From assembly GCA_024234215.1 (NCBI GenBank), contig JACKOQ010000005.1:1-64000 (forward strand): a stretch of 64,000 nt of DNA, given 5' to 3'. Source of the stretch: Pseudomonadales bacterium. Lineage in GTDB: Bacteria > Pseudomonadota > Gammaproteobacteria > Pseudomonadales > UBA5862. Positions 17,248 to 26,059 of the stretch are shown here, in pieces (the first letter of the stretch is position 1; each line of letters begins with the position of its first letter). Below the pieces are notes generated by a model, which was given only the letters and a program-made list of their open reading frames with translations, made no database searches and was not told where the DNA came from. Position numbers and translations under genes: made by a program.

Positions 17248-19977
17248 GCGGGCATTGATGCCGCTGGCTTGCCAGTCACTCTCCGGCCGGTCAGGACCGT
17301 CGATGACGACCAGCGGCGTGGGCAGTCGATTGGACTGCAACTCCCAGGCTCGAATTCTCTGGCCGAGATCAAGGGCATCGAGCAGTGGTGGCTCATGGTG
17401 GATCAGGATCAGGTCATAATGGGTCTGTTTGATCCGTTGCAGCAGGGAGCTGCGTTCGCTGACACCCTCGACGGAGACCTTCAGTTTGAGGAAGAGCTTG
17501 CGCAGATGGTCGAGCGTGGCCGGATCGCGTTCGAAGATCAGGACCCGGCTGTCGGCATCCGGGCTGTGTGAAGTCGACTCGATCGCTTTGCGCGGCAACA
17601 GATCGCCGAGCAGCCGTTGCAGTTGCGCGCCATGAATCGGCTTGGTCAGCACCTTGGCGATGCCTGCATGGCGCAACCGCTCCGAGGTGGGGGCGGCGCC
17701 GAAGCCGAGCAGCAGGATCATCACGGGAGAGGGCGACAGCCCTTCTTGGTTGATTTTGAGGGCCAGTTCCAGCCCTGACAACGGGCTGCTCTCCTGTTCG
17801 AGCAGCAGAAAGTCGAAACCCTTGCCGAGGTGACCCTGGTCGCGAATCAGGGCGATGGCCTGGTTGCTGTTGCTGGCCGCCAGGGCATCCATGCCCCAGC
17901 GTCGGCAACGGATCAGCAGGGTGTCGCGGATGGTTTCGTTGCCTTCGACGATCAGAATGCGCTGGCCGGACAGTCGGATACCGTCGGCTGCCGTCGATGA
18001 CGAGACTGGCAGTAACTCGGGGCTTGGCAGGGTGAAGCTGATCGAGCTGCCGCGGCCGGCATGGCTGACGAAGCTCAGTTGGCCGCCCATGCCGGTCACC
18101 AACCATTTGACGATCGGCAAGCCCAATCCGCCCTGTTCGCGCGACTCCAGTTCGACCAGCATCCGATGCAGGGGCAGGTCGAGCAGCTGTTGAATCGGTT
18201 CGGGAATGCCAGGCCCCTGATCGCTGACGGTGAAGCGCAGACCGGGGCTTTCGCTCAGGGCCTCAACGCCGATCCGCACTTCACCGGCATGAATCGCTGC
18301 GATGGCATTGCTGACCAGCTCGACCAGTGCCTGTTTGATGCGGCGCGGATCGCCCTGGGCAGTCTCTGCCAGTCTGGGATCGAGGGCAACGGTCAAGGTG
18401 ATCCGTTGCGGATCGGCAATCAGGCGGGCCTGCGCGACCACTTCATCGAGCAGTTGTTGCAGATCGAACTCATCGACATGAAGCTGCAGGGTGTCCGATT
18501 CCAGGCCGACGGTATTCTGAGCCCGGTCAACCAGATAGATGGCCTTTTCAGCCGCCTGGTGAATGGTGCGTGCCTGATTTTTTTCATCTTTGCCAAGATC
18601 GGCATCGATGAGCAGTTCGCTCATGCCATGGATGCCGCTCAGAGGATCACGCAACTCCTGGGTGATCTTGGCGATCAGCTTGCGGCGGGCACGAATTTCG
18701 ACCTGCCGCCGCTCATCCTGGTGTCGTTCGGCCAGGTGCCACTGTTCCATCAGGCGGATTCGATGCAGCAGTGCCAGTGAGAGGATGATGCCCTCGATGG
18801 CTGCCACCCCCATCACTCCCTTGCCGGCGAGGATCTGGATGTCGGTGCCGCCAAGCGCATGCAGGATCATCATCAGCAGCACGGGCAGCAGCAACATGCG
18901 GCCACAGAAGTAGTAAAGGGCTGGGCGGTAGCCCTGTTGGGCACGGTAGAGGCTGAGCAGCAGCAGAAAGAGGGTGAAAAGTGCCGAACAGGCGAGCGCC
19001 AACTGGTACAGCAATACGATATTGGATAGAAAGAGTGCGCTCAGGGCAGCGAGAATGACAATCCACTCGCCGAGGCGATTCAACCGGCTCCAGCGCCCTT
19101 CATGCGCATCCTGCAACAGAAATACACGGGCAAAGCGCAGTGCAGTGTAGTTGGTCAGCAGTACGGCAAGGATCGCGCTTTTTCCCAGCCATTTTGCATC
19201 GATCGGCACCAGGTTGAAAAACTTGCCATCGATCAATGCCTGCAACAGGGTCATCGACAGCAGGAAGGCGCCATAGTAGAGGTTGGCGGGTTCCCGATTG
19301 GCGAAGAACATCAGGAGATTGAACAGAATGACCGCCGTCATCAGCCCAAAGAAAGTGCCGGACATCCACTGGAACCACTCGATCTTCTGCAGCAGTGCAT
19401 TGGGGACCCAGATGGTGGGGTCGAGTGCAATCGGCAGCGGGTGGTGCAGGCGCAGGTAGTAGGTGGTGGATTGCGAGACAGGCTTGATCAGAAACACCTG
19501 TTTCAAGGCAGCGCGGCTGTCAGAGTCGTCAAATGTCGGATCAACCGATCGGGGGTTGATGATTTTTCCGCTGCCATCCACTGCGAACAGTGTTGCCTCG
19601 CTCAATGAGGCATGACCGAGATGGAGCAGGCGATTGGGTTGGTGCGGGTCACCCGGTGCGATCTCGAATTTGATCCAGGTGGTGGCGTCGGGTCGATTGA
19701 GCCACAGCCGTGAGCGCTTCAGCGGCATGAATTGGTGCTGGTAGGCAGGCGTGAGCAGTGTCCGGATATCGACCTGATTGCTCGGGTCAGTGTAGATCTG
19801 CAGGTGCGCGGTGATGTCCGTGCAGGAAGATGCCTCATCCAGCACCACGGGCTGCGCCGACAGAGGCATGGCGCTGCCCAGCAGCCAGAGCAGAGCTGCC
19901 ATCAGCCAGCAGGGCCAGGTCGAGCGCTCCCGGCACATCAGAACGTGTTGACGTGGCTCCATGCCGGAAGGTTCCAT
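17185..19977 (-). CDS. Hybrid sensor histidine kinase-like protein (7TMR-DISM), phospho-acceptors replaced
   Basis: The 930-residue protein has a signal peptide (about 22-42), a periplasmic 7TMR-DISM extracellular domain (about 50-210), seven hydrophobic segments (about 215-410), a DHp-like region, an ATPase domain and two receiver domains. The H-box reads ITQELRDPLSGIHGMSELL, with Gln440 (CAG) where the phospho-histidine should be. The ATPase domain keeps the N-box asparagine (ELVSNAIAAI), DQGPGIP and GGLGLPIVKWL. In receiver 1 the acceptor aspartate is Glu727 (DFLLLEQ); in receiver 2 it is His860 (DLILIHHEPP), with LEPPF instead of a KP motif. It probably does not act as a normal phosphorelay. 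ATG 19977 lies 13 bp after the ligase stop, so it is likely co-transcribed. Confidence 0.88.
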   Translation of the reverse strand: MEPSGMEPRQHVLMCRERSTWPCWLMAALLWLLGSAMPLSAQPVVLDEASSCTDITAHLQIYTDPSNQVDIRTLLTPAYQHQFMPLKRSRLWLNRPDATTWIKFEIAPGDPHQPNRLLHLGHASLSEATLFAVDGSGKIINPRSVDPTFDDSDSRAALKQVFLIKPVSQSTTYYLRLHHPLPIALDPTIWVPNALLQKIEWFQWMSGTFFGLMTAVILFNLLMFFANREPANLYYGAFLLSMTLLQALIDGKFFNLVPIDAKWLGKSAILAVLLTNYTALRFARVFLLQDAHEGRWSRLNRLGEWIVILAALSALFLSNIVLLYQLALACSALFTLFLLLLSLYRAQQGYRPALYYFCGRMLLLPVLLMMILHALGGTDIQILAGKGVMGVAAIEGIILSLALLHRIRLMEQWHLAERHQDERRQVEIRARRKLIAKITQELRDPLSGIHGMSELLIDADLGKDEKNQARTIHQAAEKAIYLVDRAQNTVGLESDTLQLHVDEFDLQQLLDEVVAQARLIADPQRITLTVALDPRLAETAQGDPRRIKQALVELVSNAIAAIHAGEVRIGVEALSESPGLRFTVSDQGPGIPEPIQQLLDLPLHRMLVELESREQGGLGLPIVKWLVTGMGGQLSFVSHAGRGSSISFTLPSPELLPVSSSTAADGIRLSGQRILIVEGNETIRDTLLIRCRRWGMDALAASNSNQAIALIRDQGHLGKGFDFLLLEQESSPLSGLELALKINQEGLSPSPVMILLLGFGAAPTSERLRHAGIAKVLTKPIHGAQLQRLLGDLLPRKAIESTSHSPDADSRVLIFERDPATLDHLRKLFLKLKVSVEGVSERSSLLQRIKQTHYDLILIHHEPPLLDALDLGQRIRAWELQSNRLPTPLVVIDGPDRPESDWQASGINARLEPPFELEPLRRLMAQWCGD

Positions 19978-19990
19978 CGTGGGCCCTGCT

Positions 19991-21583
19991 TCACTCAGAT
20001 ACGGGAAGGCGTTTGCGCAGCTCCGCCTTGTTGATCTTCTCCAGCGTCGAGCGCGGCAGTTCATCGACCACCATGACGTTGCGCGGCACCTTGAAATCGG
20101 CCAGCTGGGTGCGGCAATGGTCGATCAGCCTGGCCGCCAGATCGGCGGGCGCGTCGGGGTTGGCGATGACAAAGGCGGCCGGCACTTCGTCGAGCATCGG
20201 ATGGCGCTGCGCCACCACTGCCACCTCATCAATCCAGCCGGTGCCGCGAATCACGCTTTCGATCTCCGAGGCGGCGACATTCTCGCCTCCCACCTTCAGC
20301 ATGTCCTTGTCGCGGTCGGCGAAGAAGACATGGCCATCGGGCATCGGTCGCACCCGATCGCCGGTACGGAACCAGCCAGCTTCGTCGAAGCTGTCGCGGG
20401 TGGCCTCCGGGTTGTCGAGATACTCCAGAAACAGCGAGACACCACGAATGCCGCGAATCAGCAGATGCCCGGTTTCACCCGGATCGACCGGCACGCCATC
20501 GTCATCCAGCACGGCGATCTCATATTCGGGCGCGGGACGGCCACACGAAAGTGATGCATTGGGAAAGTGCAGATCGCCGACGATGCCGTGGGTGATGGTT
20601 TCGGTCATGCCCCACCAGCCAAGGCTGGTGACGCCGAAGTAGGCATCGGTCGGCGGCGCACAGATGCCGTTGCCCCAGACCCGATAGCTGTGCCGTGGCG
20701 GTCGCTCCTGCTGCAGCAGCGCCTTCAGGCAGAAGGGAATCATCGAGCTCCAGGTGCAGCCGTGGCGCAGCGAAACCTCCCAGAACCGGCTGGCCGAGAA
20801 GCGTGGCTGCAGCACCACGGTGCCACCGACCCAGAGTGAACCGAGCACCGAATAGGATTGGGCATTGGTGTGGAACAGCGGCAGATGGGTGAGGGTGACG
20901 TCGTTTGAAGTCAGCTCCAGGTGACGGGCATTGATCTGGGCGCCCCACAGGGCGTTGGCATGGGTCCAGACCACCGCCTTGGGGCGTGATGTGGTGCCGG
21001 AGGTGTATTGGATTCCGGCCGGCGCCAGGGCTGCCGAGGGGTAGGCGGGGGCCATGCTGTCGGCCAGCAGCGAGCCAAATGGAATTGCCTGATCGGGCAG
21101 GAATTCGCTGGAAAGTGGTGAAGCACCGGCATCATTGTCGGTGACCGCCAGCCAGCGAATGCCTTTGGCTTCGCGGGCAATCAGATCAGCATGAGCGGGT
21201 TGGGTAATGGCGCCCACCGCTTGCGAATGGGCGGCAAAATAGGCGACCTCGGGACCGACGCTGCGGGTGTTGGTGGTGACCCCGACCGCACCCAGTTCGG
21301 CGCAGGCATACCAGGCCAGCAGTGACTCGGGACAGTTGTCGAGGTGAATCAGCACCCGCTCGGTCGGTTTGACGCCGAGGGCGGCAAGGCCGGCGGCCAG
21401 ACGGCGCACCTCGGCATGGAACTGGCGGTAACTCCAACTGCGGGTGGCGCCCGAGAAGGGTTCCCAGATCAGAAATGGATGATCGGGCCGGACGGCTGCC
21501 CAGTGAGCCAGCAGCCAGGGCACATTGCGCCCCTGATAGTGGCTGCTGGCGGGGGAGCGCACTGCGGAGTGAGTCATCGACAT
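19991..21583 (-). CDS. Acyl-CoA synthetase (AMP-forming)
   Basis: An adenylate-forming enzyme of the ANL superfamily that activates a carboxylic acid as acyl-AMP and then as CoA thioester. The 530-residue protein has the P-loop-like YTSGTTSRPKAVVWTH (about 188-203), the adenine-binding WGMTETITHG, the hinge aspartate in GWFRTGDRV, and the C-terminal catalytic lysine in RSTLEKINKAELRKRL. The substrate is not evident; medium or branched acids, carnitine-type or aromatic acids are possible. The ATG at 21583 has AGGAG 7 bp upstream. It follows the adenosine kinase gene and precedes the sensor-kinase gene on the same strand. Confidence 0.9.
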   Translation of the reverse strand: MSMTHSAVRSPASSHYQGRNVPWLLAHWAAVRPDHPFLIWEPFSGATRSWSYRQFHAEVRRLAAGLAALGVKPTERVLIHLDNCPESLLAWYACAELGAVGVTTNTRSVGPEVAYFAAHSQAVGAITQPAHADLIAREAKGIRWLAVTDNDAGASPLSSEFLPDQAIPFGSLLADSMAPAYPSAALAPAGIQYTSGTTSRPKAVVWTHANALWGAQINARHLELTSNDVTLTHLPLFHTNAQSYSVLGSLWVGGTVVLQPRFSASRFWEVSLRHGCTWSSMIPFCLKALLQQERPPRHSYRVWGNGICAPPTDAYFGVTSLGWWGMTETITHGIVGDLHFPNASLSCGRPAPEYEIAVLDDDGVPVDPGETGHLLIRGIRGVSLFLEYLDNPEATRDSFDEAGWFRTGDRVRPMPDGHVFFADRDKDMLKVGGENVAASEIESVIRGTGWIDEVAVVAQRHPMLDEVPAAFVIANPDAPADLAARLIDHCRTQLADFKVPRNVMVVDELPRSTLEKINKAELRKRLPVSE

Positions 21584-21659
21584 GGTCAGGCTCCTGCTGG
21601 CTGTTCTGGCTTCCTGCGGCATCGATGCAGAGCGCCCCGCTCTGTCGACACCCTCTTTA

Positions 21660-22682
21660 TTATCTATTCTGGTTCCAGCTCTTTTCTGCGTGCTGCCGAA
21701 GCAGCTCGGCATGTTGCTCTGCTTCCAGCCGTGGTCCGAAGCGCGACACCACAGCCGCTGCCGCACGGTTGGCCAGTCGGCCGGCGGCGGTGAAGTCATA
21801 CCCATGGTTCAGGGCATAGAGGAAGGCGCCCGCGAACATGTCTCCGGCGCCATTGGTGTCAATGGCATGGACTGGCACGGAATCCACCTCGATCAGGCCT
21901 GCGCCATCGTACAGCAGGGCACCTCGGGCGCCACAGGTGATGGCGAACTGTTTTGCCACCCTGCGCAGTTGCTCGGCGGCATCCATCAGCGATTCGGCGC
22001 CGGTGAACAGGCGTGCCTCATGCTCATTGCAAAAGAGCAGATCGACGCCGTTTCCCAGCATCGCTGAAATGCCCGGCTTGAAATGTTGCACCATGTTCGG
22101 ATCGGAGAAGGTGAGGCTGGTCTTGATGCCATGCCGTTCGGCAAACTCCCGTGCCGCAATGGCTGCCGCACGGCTGCTGTCGGAAGTGACCAGATAGCCC
22201 TCGAGGTAGAGGAACTCCGACCGCTTCAGCGCATCAAAGTCGATGTCCTCGATGTCCAGGGTGGCCGAGATGCCAAGAAAACTGTGCATGGTCCGTTCGG
22301 CATCGGCCGACACCATTACCAGACAGCGACCAGTCACGCCGCCAGCCGGGCGCGCGCCATTGATGTTGCTGCTGACGCCAGCTTGGGTCAGGTCATGCAG
22401 ATAGAAGTCACCCGGCTCGTCATCACCGAGTTTGCAGGCGTAGTAGCATTTGCCGCCGAAATGGCTGACGGCAATAATGGTGTTGGCGGCGGAGCCGCCG
22501 CTGGCACGTTTTTTGACGCCGTAGCGCTGTTTCAACTGTGTCAGCAACTGCTCCTGTTGCTCATGGGGAACCAGCGTCATCACGCCCTTGTCGATGCCCT
22601 GTTCGGTCAAAAAATGCTCTTCAACCTCAAACTCCTTGTCGACCAGGGCATTGCCGATGCCGTAGACATGGTAGCGTGTCAT
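21660..22682 (-). CDS. Adenosine kinase (PfkB family)
   Basis: The 340-residue PfkB-family kinase has YGIGNALVDKEFEV at the N-terminus, the substrate-binding ASGGSAANTIIAVSHFGGK, LLFCNEHEARLFTG, and the catalytic DTNGAGDMFAGAFLYAL near residue 290 with the base aspartate. Sequences of this shape in gammaproteobacteria are usually annotated as adenosine kinase; a sugar or nucleoside kinase remains possible. It would convert the adenosine released by S-adenosylhomocysteine hydrolase, encoded at the start of this window, to AMP. The ATG at 22682 follows AGGAAA. It is divergent from the PBP1b gene. Confidence 0.88.
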   Translation of the reverse strand: MTRYHVYGIGNALVDKEFEVEEHFLTEQGIDKGVMTLVPHEQQEQLLTQLKQRYGVKKRASGGSAANTIIAVSHFGGKCYYACKLGDDEPGDFYLHDLTQAGVSSNINGARPAGGVTGRCLVMVSADAERTMHSFLGISATLDIEDIDFDALKRSEFLYLEGYLVTSDSSRAAAIAAREFAERHGIKTSLTFSDPNMVQHFKPGISAMLGNGVDLLFCNEHEARLFTGAESLMDAAEQLRRVAKQFAITCGARGALLYDGAGLIEVDSVPVHAIDTNGAGDMFAGAFLYALNHGYDFTAAGRLANRAAAAVVSRFGPRLEAEQHAELLRQHAEKSWNQNR

Positions 22683-22724
22683 GGTTTTCCTGTACTTCGA
22701 ATGAAAAATCTGGACCAGCTTGGC

Positions 22725-22752
22725 ATTATCGGAATTGCTGGCCCGTACGCAA
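22725..22752 (-). promoter_or_regulatory. Probable sigma-70 promoter for the adenosine kinase operon
   Basis: Read on the minus strand, TTGCGT (22752-22747) is followed after 16 bp by GATAAT (22730-22725), about 45 bp before the adenosine kinase ATG. It lies in the 137-bp gap between divergent genes. Assignment rests on consensus similarity only. Confidence 0.4.
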
Positions 22753-22819
22753 GTCGAAACCGGCGATCCTGGCTGATCCCGGCCGCTTCGGCTGGCCCTG
22801 CTGAACATTCTGACGGTCG

Positions 22820-25105
22820 ATGCGGTTGAGGTCTGGCCTGATCAAGAGTCTGGTGGCGCTGGCAGCCCTGTTGACGGCCTTCTGCGTCTATCTGGATGCA
22901 CAGATCGTCGACTATTTCGAGCAACACCGCTACCAGCCACCGGCGCGGGTCCATGCGCGGCCGCTGCTGCTGCGTGAAGGAGAGCTGCTCAGCGAGGAGC
23001 GGCTGACGACCGAACTGGCGGCGCTGGGTTACCGTTTCGTTGCCGGGTTGAAGGAACCCGGAGAGGCCCACCGCGAAGCCGGTGAGGTGGCCTTCTGGCA
23101 CCGCGGTTTTCGCTTCGCTGAGGGTGACGAGCCGGCCCGCCGGCTGCGGCTGCGCTTTGCCGGCGGGCGCATCACCGAGTTGCGGCAGGAAGATGGCCGT
23201 GACGTCGCCAGTGTGCGGCTGGAGCCGCTCGAAATCGGCTCGATCGAGACACGGCTGCATGAAGATCGTCAGCCGCTGGCCATCGACCAGGTGCCGCAAC
23301 CGCTGATCGCCATCCTGCTGGCGGTGGAGGACCGTCGCTTCTTTGATCACCATGGCATCTCGCTCTGGTCGATCCTGCGGGCCAGTTGGGCCAACCTGCG
23401 GGCCGGTCAGGTCGAAGAGGGGGGCAGCACCCTGACGCAGCAATTGGTCAAGAACCTGTTCCTGAGCGGCGAACGCAGCCTGTGGCGCAAGGGGGTCGAA
23501 GCCTTGATGGCGCTGCTGCTCGAGTTGCACTATGACAAGTCGCTGATTCTCGAAACCTATCTGAACGAGATCTACCTCGGTCAGCAGGGACCGCGGGCGA
23601 TTCATGGCGTCGAACTGGCCAGTCGCCACTATTTCAGTCGTCCACTCGATCAGCTCAACCTGCCGGAGATGGCCTTGCTGGTGGGGATGATCAAGGGCCC
23701 TTCACTTTATGACCCGTTTCGTGACCCGGTTGCGGCGCGTGGCCGCCGTGATGTGGTGATCGAGCGACTGCTGGCAGAGCGGATGATCACCCCGGAGCAG
23801 GCAACCGCTTCCCGCAATGCACCGCTCGGGGTCAGGGCGCGGGAGTTCGCCAATCAGCATCCGGCCTATCTCGACCTGGTGCGGCGTGAGTTGCAACACG
23901 ATCAGGTCGACTTGAAAAACAATATCAACGGATTGCGTATCTTTACTCATCTTGATCCTGAAATTCAGCGCCAGGCCGAGCGGGCGTTGCGTGAGGGCAT
24001 CGACGCGTTGGAGAGAAAACATGCGTTGCCGGCCGGGACGCTGAATGGCGCGGTGGTGATGGCCGAAATCGACAGCGGGCAGGTGGTGGCCGTGGTGGGC
24101 GATCGACAGGGAACGTTCTTTGGCTTCAACCGTGCGCTCGACAGCCGCCGACCGATCGGTTCGCTGATCAAGCCGGCGGTCTATCTCACCGCCTTGACGC
24201 AGCCGTCGCGCTATCGTCTCGACACGCCGCTCGAAGATCAGCCGCTCAGGCTGCGCGATGCCAATGGTCGCTCATGGAGTCCGGGCAACTATGACCAGAA
24301 GAGCCATGGCAGCGTGCCGCTCTATCGTGCGTTGGCCAACTCCTACAACCAGGCCACGGTGCGGCTCGGTCTCGACCTGGGGCTGCCACAGGTGATCAGG
24401 ACCCTGCATCAACTCGGTGTCGAGCAGCCGATTGCCGCCTATCCCTCGCTGCTGCTGGGCACACTTGAGCGCTCACCGCTGGAGCTGCTGCAGATCTATC
24501 AGACCATTGCCGCCGGCGGGCGCCATGTGCCACTGCATGGCGTCGGTGGCCTGACCGCACAGCAGGGCGTGCCTCCAGCGTTACCGCCGGTGAGTGCCGA
24601 GCAGCGCTTCGACGCAGCCGAAGTGGCGCTGCTGCACCACGGCCTCTACGCGGTGGTGACCGAAGGCACCGCACGTCGTCTGGATGAGCAACTGGGTATC
24701 GCGCGGCGGGTGATCGGCAAGACCGGCACCACCAATGATCAGCGCGACAGTTGGTTTGCCGGCTTCGATGGCCGCTATGTCGCCGTGGTCTGGCTGGGGC
24801 GTGATGACAACCAGCCAATGCCGCTGACCGGGGCCACCGGTGCGCTCGAGGTGACGGCGCGACTCTATGGCGCCATCGACTCCCGACCCTGGCGCTGGAG
24901 TGCGCCGGCTGGAGTACAGATGGCGGCGATTCAGACTGCGGCCGGGTGCCGGGAGTTGCCATTTGTCAGTGGCAGCGAACCCGTTCAGTCCGGCTGTGGC
25001 GTCGGGTCACGCCTCGGCGCCACCGCTGGCGAGGCCGCGCAATCGTCGCAGAGCACGGTCAAAGGCACACTCAAAAGCTGGTTCAACCGGTTGTTGGGAC
25101 GCTGA
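22820..25105 (+). CDS. mrcB: Penicillin-binding protein 1B (bifunctional peptidoglycan synthase)
   Basis: A class A penicillin-binding protein that polymerises lipid II and cross-links the stem peptides on the periplasmic face. The 761-residue protein has a short cytoplasmic tail, one membrane segment (about 9-24), a UB2H-like region (about 40-130), the GT51 domain with AVEDRRFFDHHGIS (catalytic E170) and EGGSTLTQQLVKN, and the transpeptidase domain with SLIK (S448, K451), SYN (508-510) and KTGT (634-637). The UB2H region suggests activation by an LpoB-type lipoprotein, not encoded nearby. Confidence 0.95.
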   Translation: MRLRSGLIKSLVALAALLTAFCVYLDAQIVDYFEQHRYQPPARVHARPLLLREGELLSEERLTTELAALGYRFVAGLKEPGEAHREAGEVAFWHRGFRFAEGDEPARRLRLRFAGGRITELRQEDGRDVASVRLEPLEIGSIETRLHEDRQPLAIDQVPQPLIAILLAVEDRRFFDHHGISLWSILRASWANLRAGQVEEGGSTLTQQLVKNLFLSGERSLWRKGVEALMALLLELHYDKSLILETYLNEIYLGQQGPRAIHGVELASRHYFSRPLDQLNLPEMALLVGMIKGPSLYDPFRDPVAARGRRDVVIERLLAERMITPEQATASRNAPLGVRAREFANQHPAYLDLVRRELQHDQVDLKNNINGLRIFTHLDPEIQRQAERALREGIDALERKHALPAGTLNGAVVMAEIDSGQVVAVVGDRQGTFFGFNRALDSRRPIGSLIKPAVYLTALTQPSRYRLDTPLEDQPLRLRDANGRSWSPGNYDQKSHGSVPLYRALANSYNQATVRLGLDLGLPQVIRTLHQLGVEQPIAAYPSLLLGTLERSPLELLQIYQTIAAGGRHVPLHGVGGLTAQQGVPPALPPVSAEQRFDAAEVALLHHGLYAVVTEGTARRLDEQLGIARRVIGKTGTTNDQRDSWFAGFDGRYVAVVWLGRDDNQPMPLTGATGALEVTARLYGAIDSRPWRWSAPAGVQMAAIQTAAGCRELPFVSGSEPVQSGCGVGSRLGATAGEAAQSSQSTVKGTLKSWFNRLLGR

Positions 25106-25265
25106 CCGGGATTGTTCCCGCCAACCGTCCGAGTGGGTGCGCAATGCACAAGTGGTCGTCAGTGCCGCATGAACGGCCGAATCGATCCGGAAAGGATGCC
25201 GCTGCCGGAATCAGTCGTCCACCCGCTTGGCGAGCTGGCCTTTGCTGTCACGAAAGGGGTGACTT

Positions 25266-25274
25266 TGCTAGAAT
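25266..25274 (+). promoter_or_regulatory. Extended -10 promoter element for trmJ
   Basis: TGC followed by TAGAAT (25266-25274) is a good extended -10 element 36 bp before the trmJ ATG, in a region where the long upstream open frame has no family similarity. No matching -35 is evident, which is acceptable for extended -10 promoters. Confidence 0.4.
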
Positions 25275-25309
25275 CGGCCGCTTGTTCTTTTTCGGCCAGC
25301 CCCGCCTGC

Positions 25310-26038
25310 ATGCTTGATCGCACCCGGATCGTTCTGCTTCGCACCTCGCACCCCGGCAACATCGGTGCGGCCGCCCGTGCAATGAAGACCATGGGGCTCA
25401 CGCGGTTGCTGCTGGTCGATCCAGTGCGTTTTCCGGCGCCCGAGGCCGAGTTCCGCTCAGCCGGCGGTGCGGACGTGCTGGCGCAGGCGCAGGTGGTGGC
25501 AACGCTGGACGACGCAATCGATTCCTGTCAGCTCGTCGTTGGCAGCAGCGCGCGCAGCCGACGGGTGCCCTGGCCACTGCTCGACCCGCGGCAACTGGCG
25601 GAGCGGCTCAGCCAACTGCCGGCGCAGACCGAAATCGCGATTCTGTTCGGCAATGAGCAGCATGGCCTCTCCAATGAGGAGTTGCACCGCTGTCACTGGC
25701 ATGTGCAGATTCCGGCTGATGCGGAGTACGGGGTGCTGAACCTTGCCGCTGCGGTGCAGGTGATCAGCTATGAGTTGCGGATGCAGTGGTTGCAGGCAGG
25801 TGACATCGCCACGGTCTCGAACAGCTGGGATGTGCCATTGGCAACCAGCAGCGAGATCGAACAGTTGTTCCTCCATCTTCAGAAACTGCTGCTCGAACTC
25901 GACTTTTATGACCCCGACAACCCACGGCAGTTGCTGACCCGGCTGCGGCGGCTGCTGCTGCGCAGTGGCCTGGACCGGATGGAGGTCAACATCCTGCGCG
26001 GCATCCTGGCGGCGGCCATGGCGCGCATCGACCATTGA
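25310..26038 (+). CDS. trmJ: tRNA (cytidine/uridine-2'-O-)-methyltransferase TrmJ
   Basis: TrmJ methylates the 2'-O of nucleotide 32 in the anticodon loop and is a SPOUT methyltransferase. The 242-residue protein begins MLDRTRIVLLRTSHPGNIGA, typical of TrmJ, and contains RAMKTMGLTRLLLVDP, VVGSSARSR, the knot motifs LFGNEQHGLSNEEL and IPADAEYGVLNLAAAVQVI, and a C-terminal helical extension (LDRMEVNILRGILA). The ATG at 25310 matches the family start; the frame extends to 25112 but that part is unrelated. cysE follows 21 bp downstream, as in many gammaproteobacteria where trmJ precedes the isc region. Confidence 0.95.
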   Translation: MLDRTRIVLLRTSHPGNIGAAARAMKTMGLTRLLLVDPVRFPAPEAEFRSAGGADVLAQAQVVATLDDAIDSCQLVVGSSARSRRVPWPLLDPRQLAERLSQLPAQTEIAILFGNEQHGLSNEELHRCHWHVQIPADAEYGVLNLAAAVQVISYELRMQWLQAGDIATVSNSWDVPLATSSEIEQLFLHLQKLLLELDFYDPDNPRQLLTRLRRLLLRSGLDRMEVNILRGILAAAMARIDH

Positions 26039-26059
26039 AATCAAAGACTGGACTTGCCC

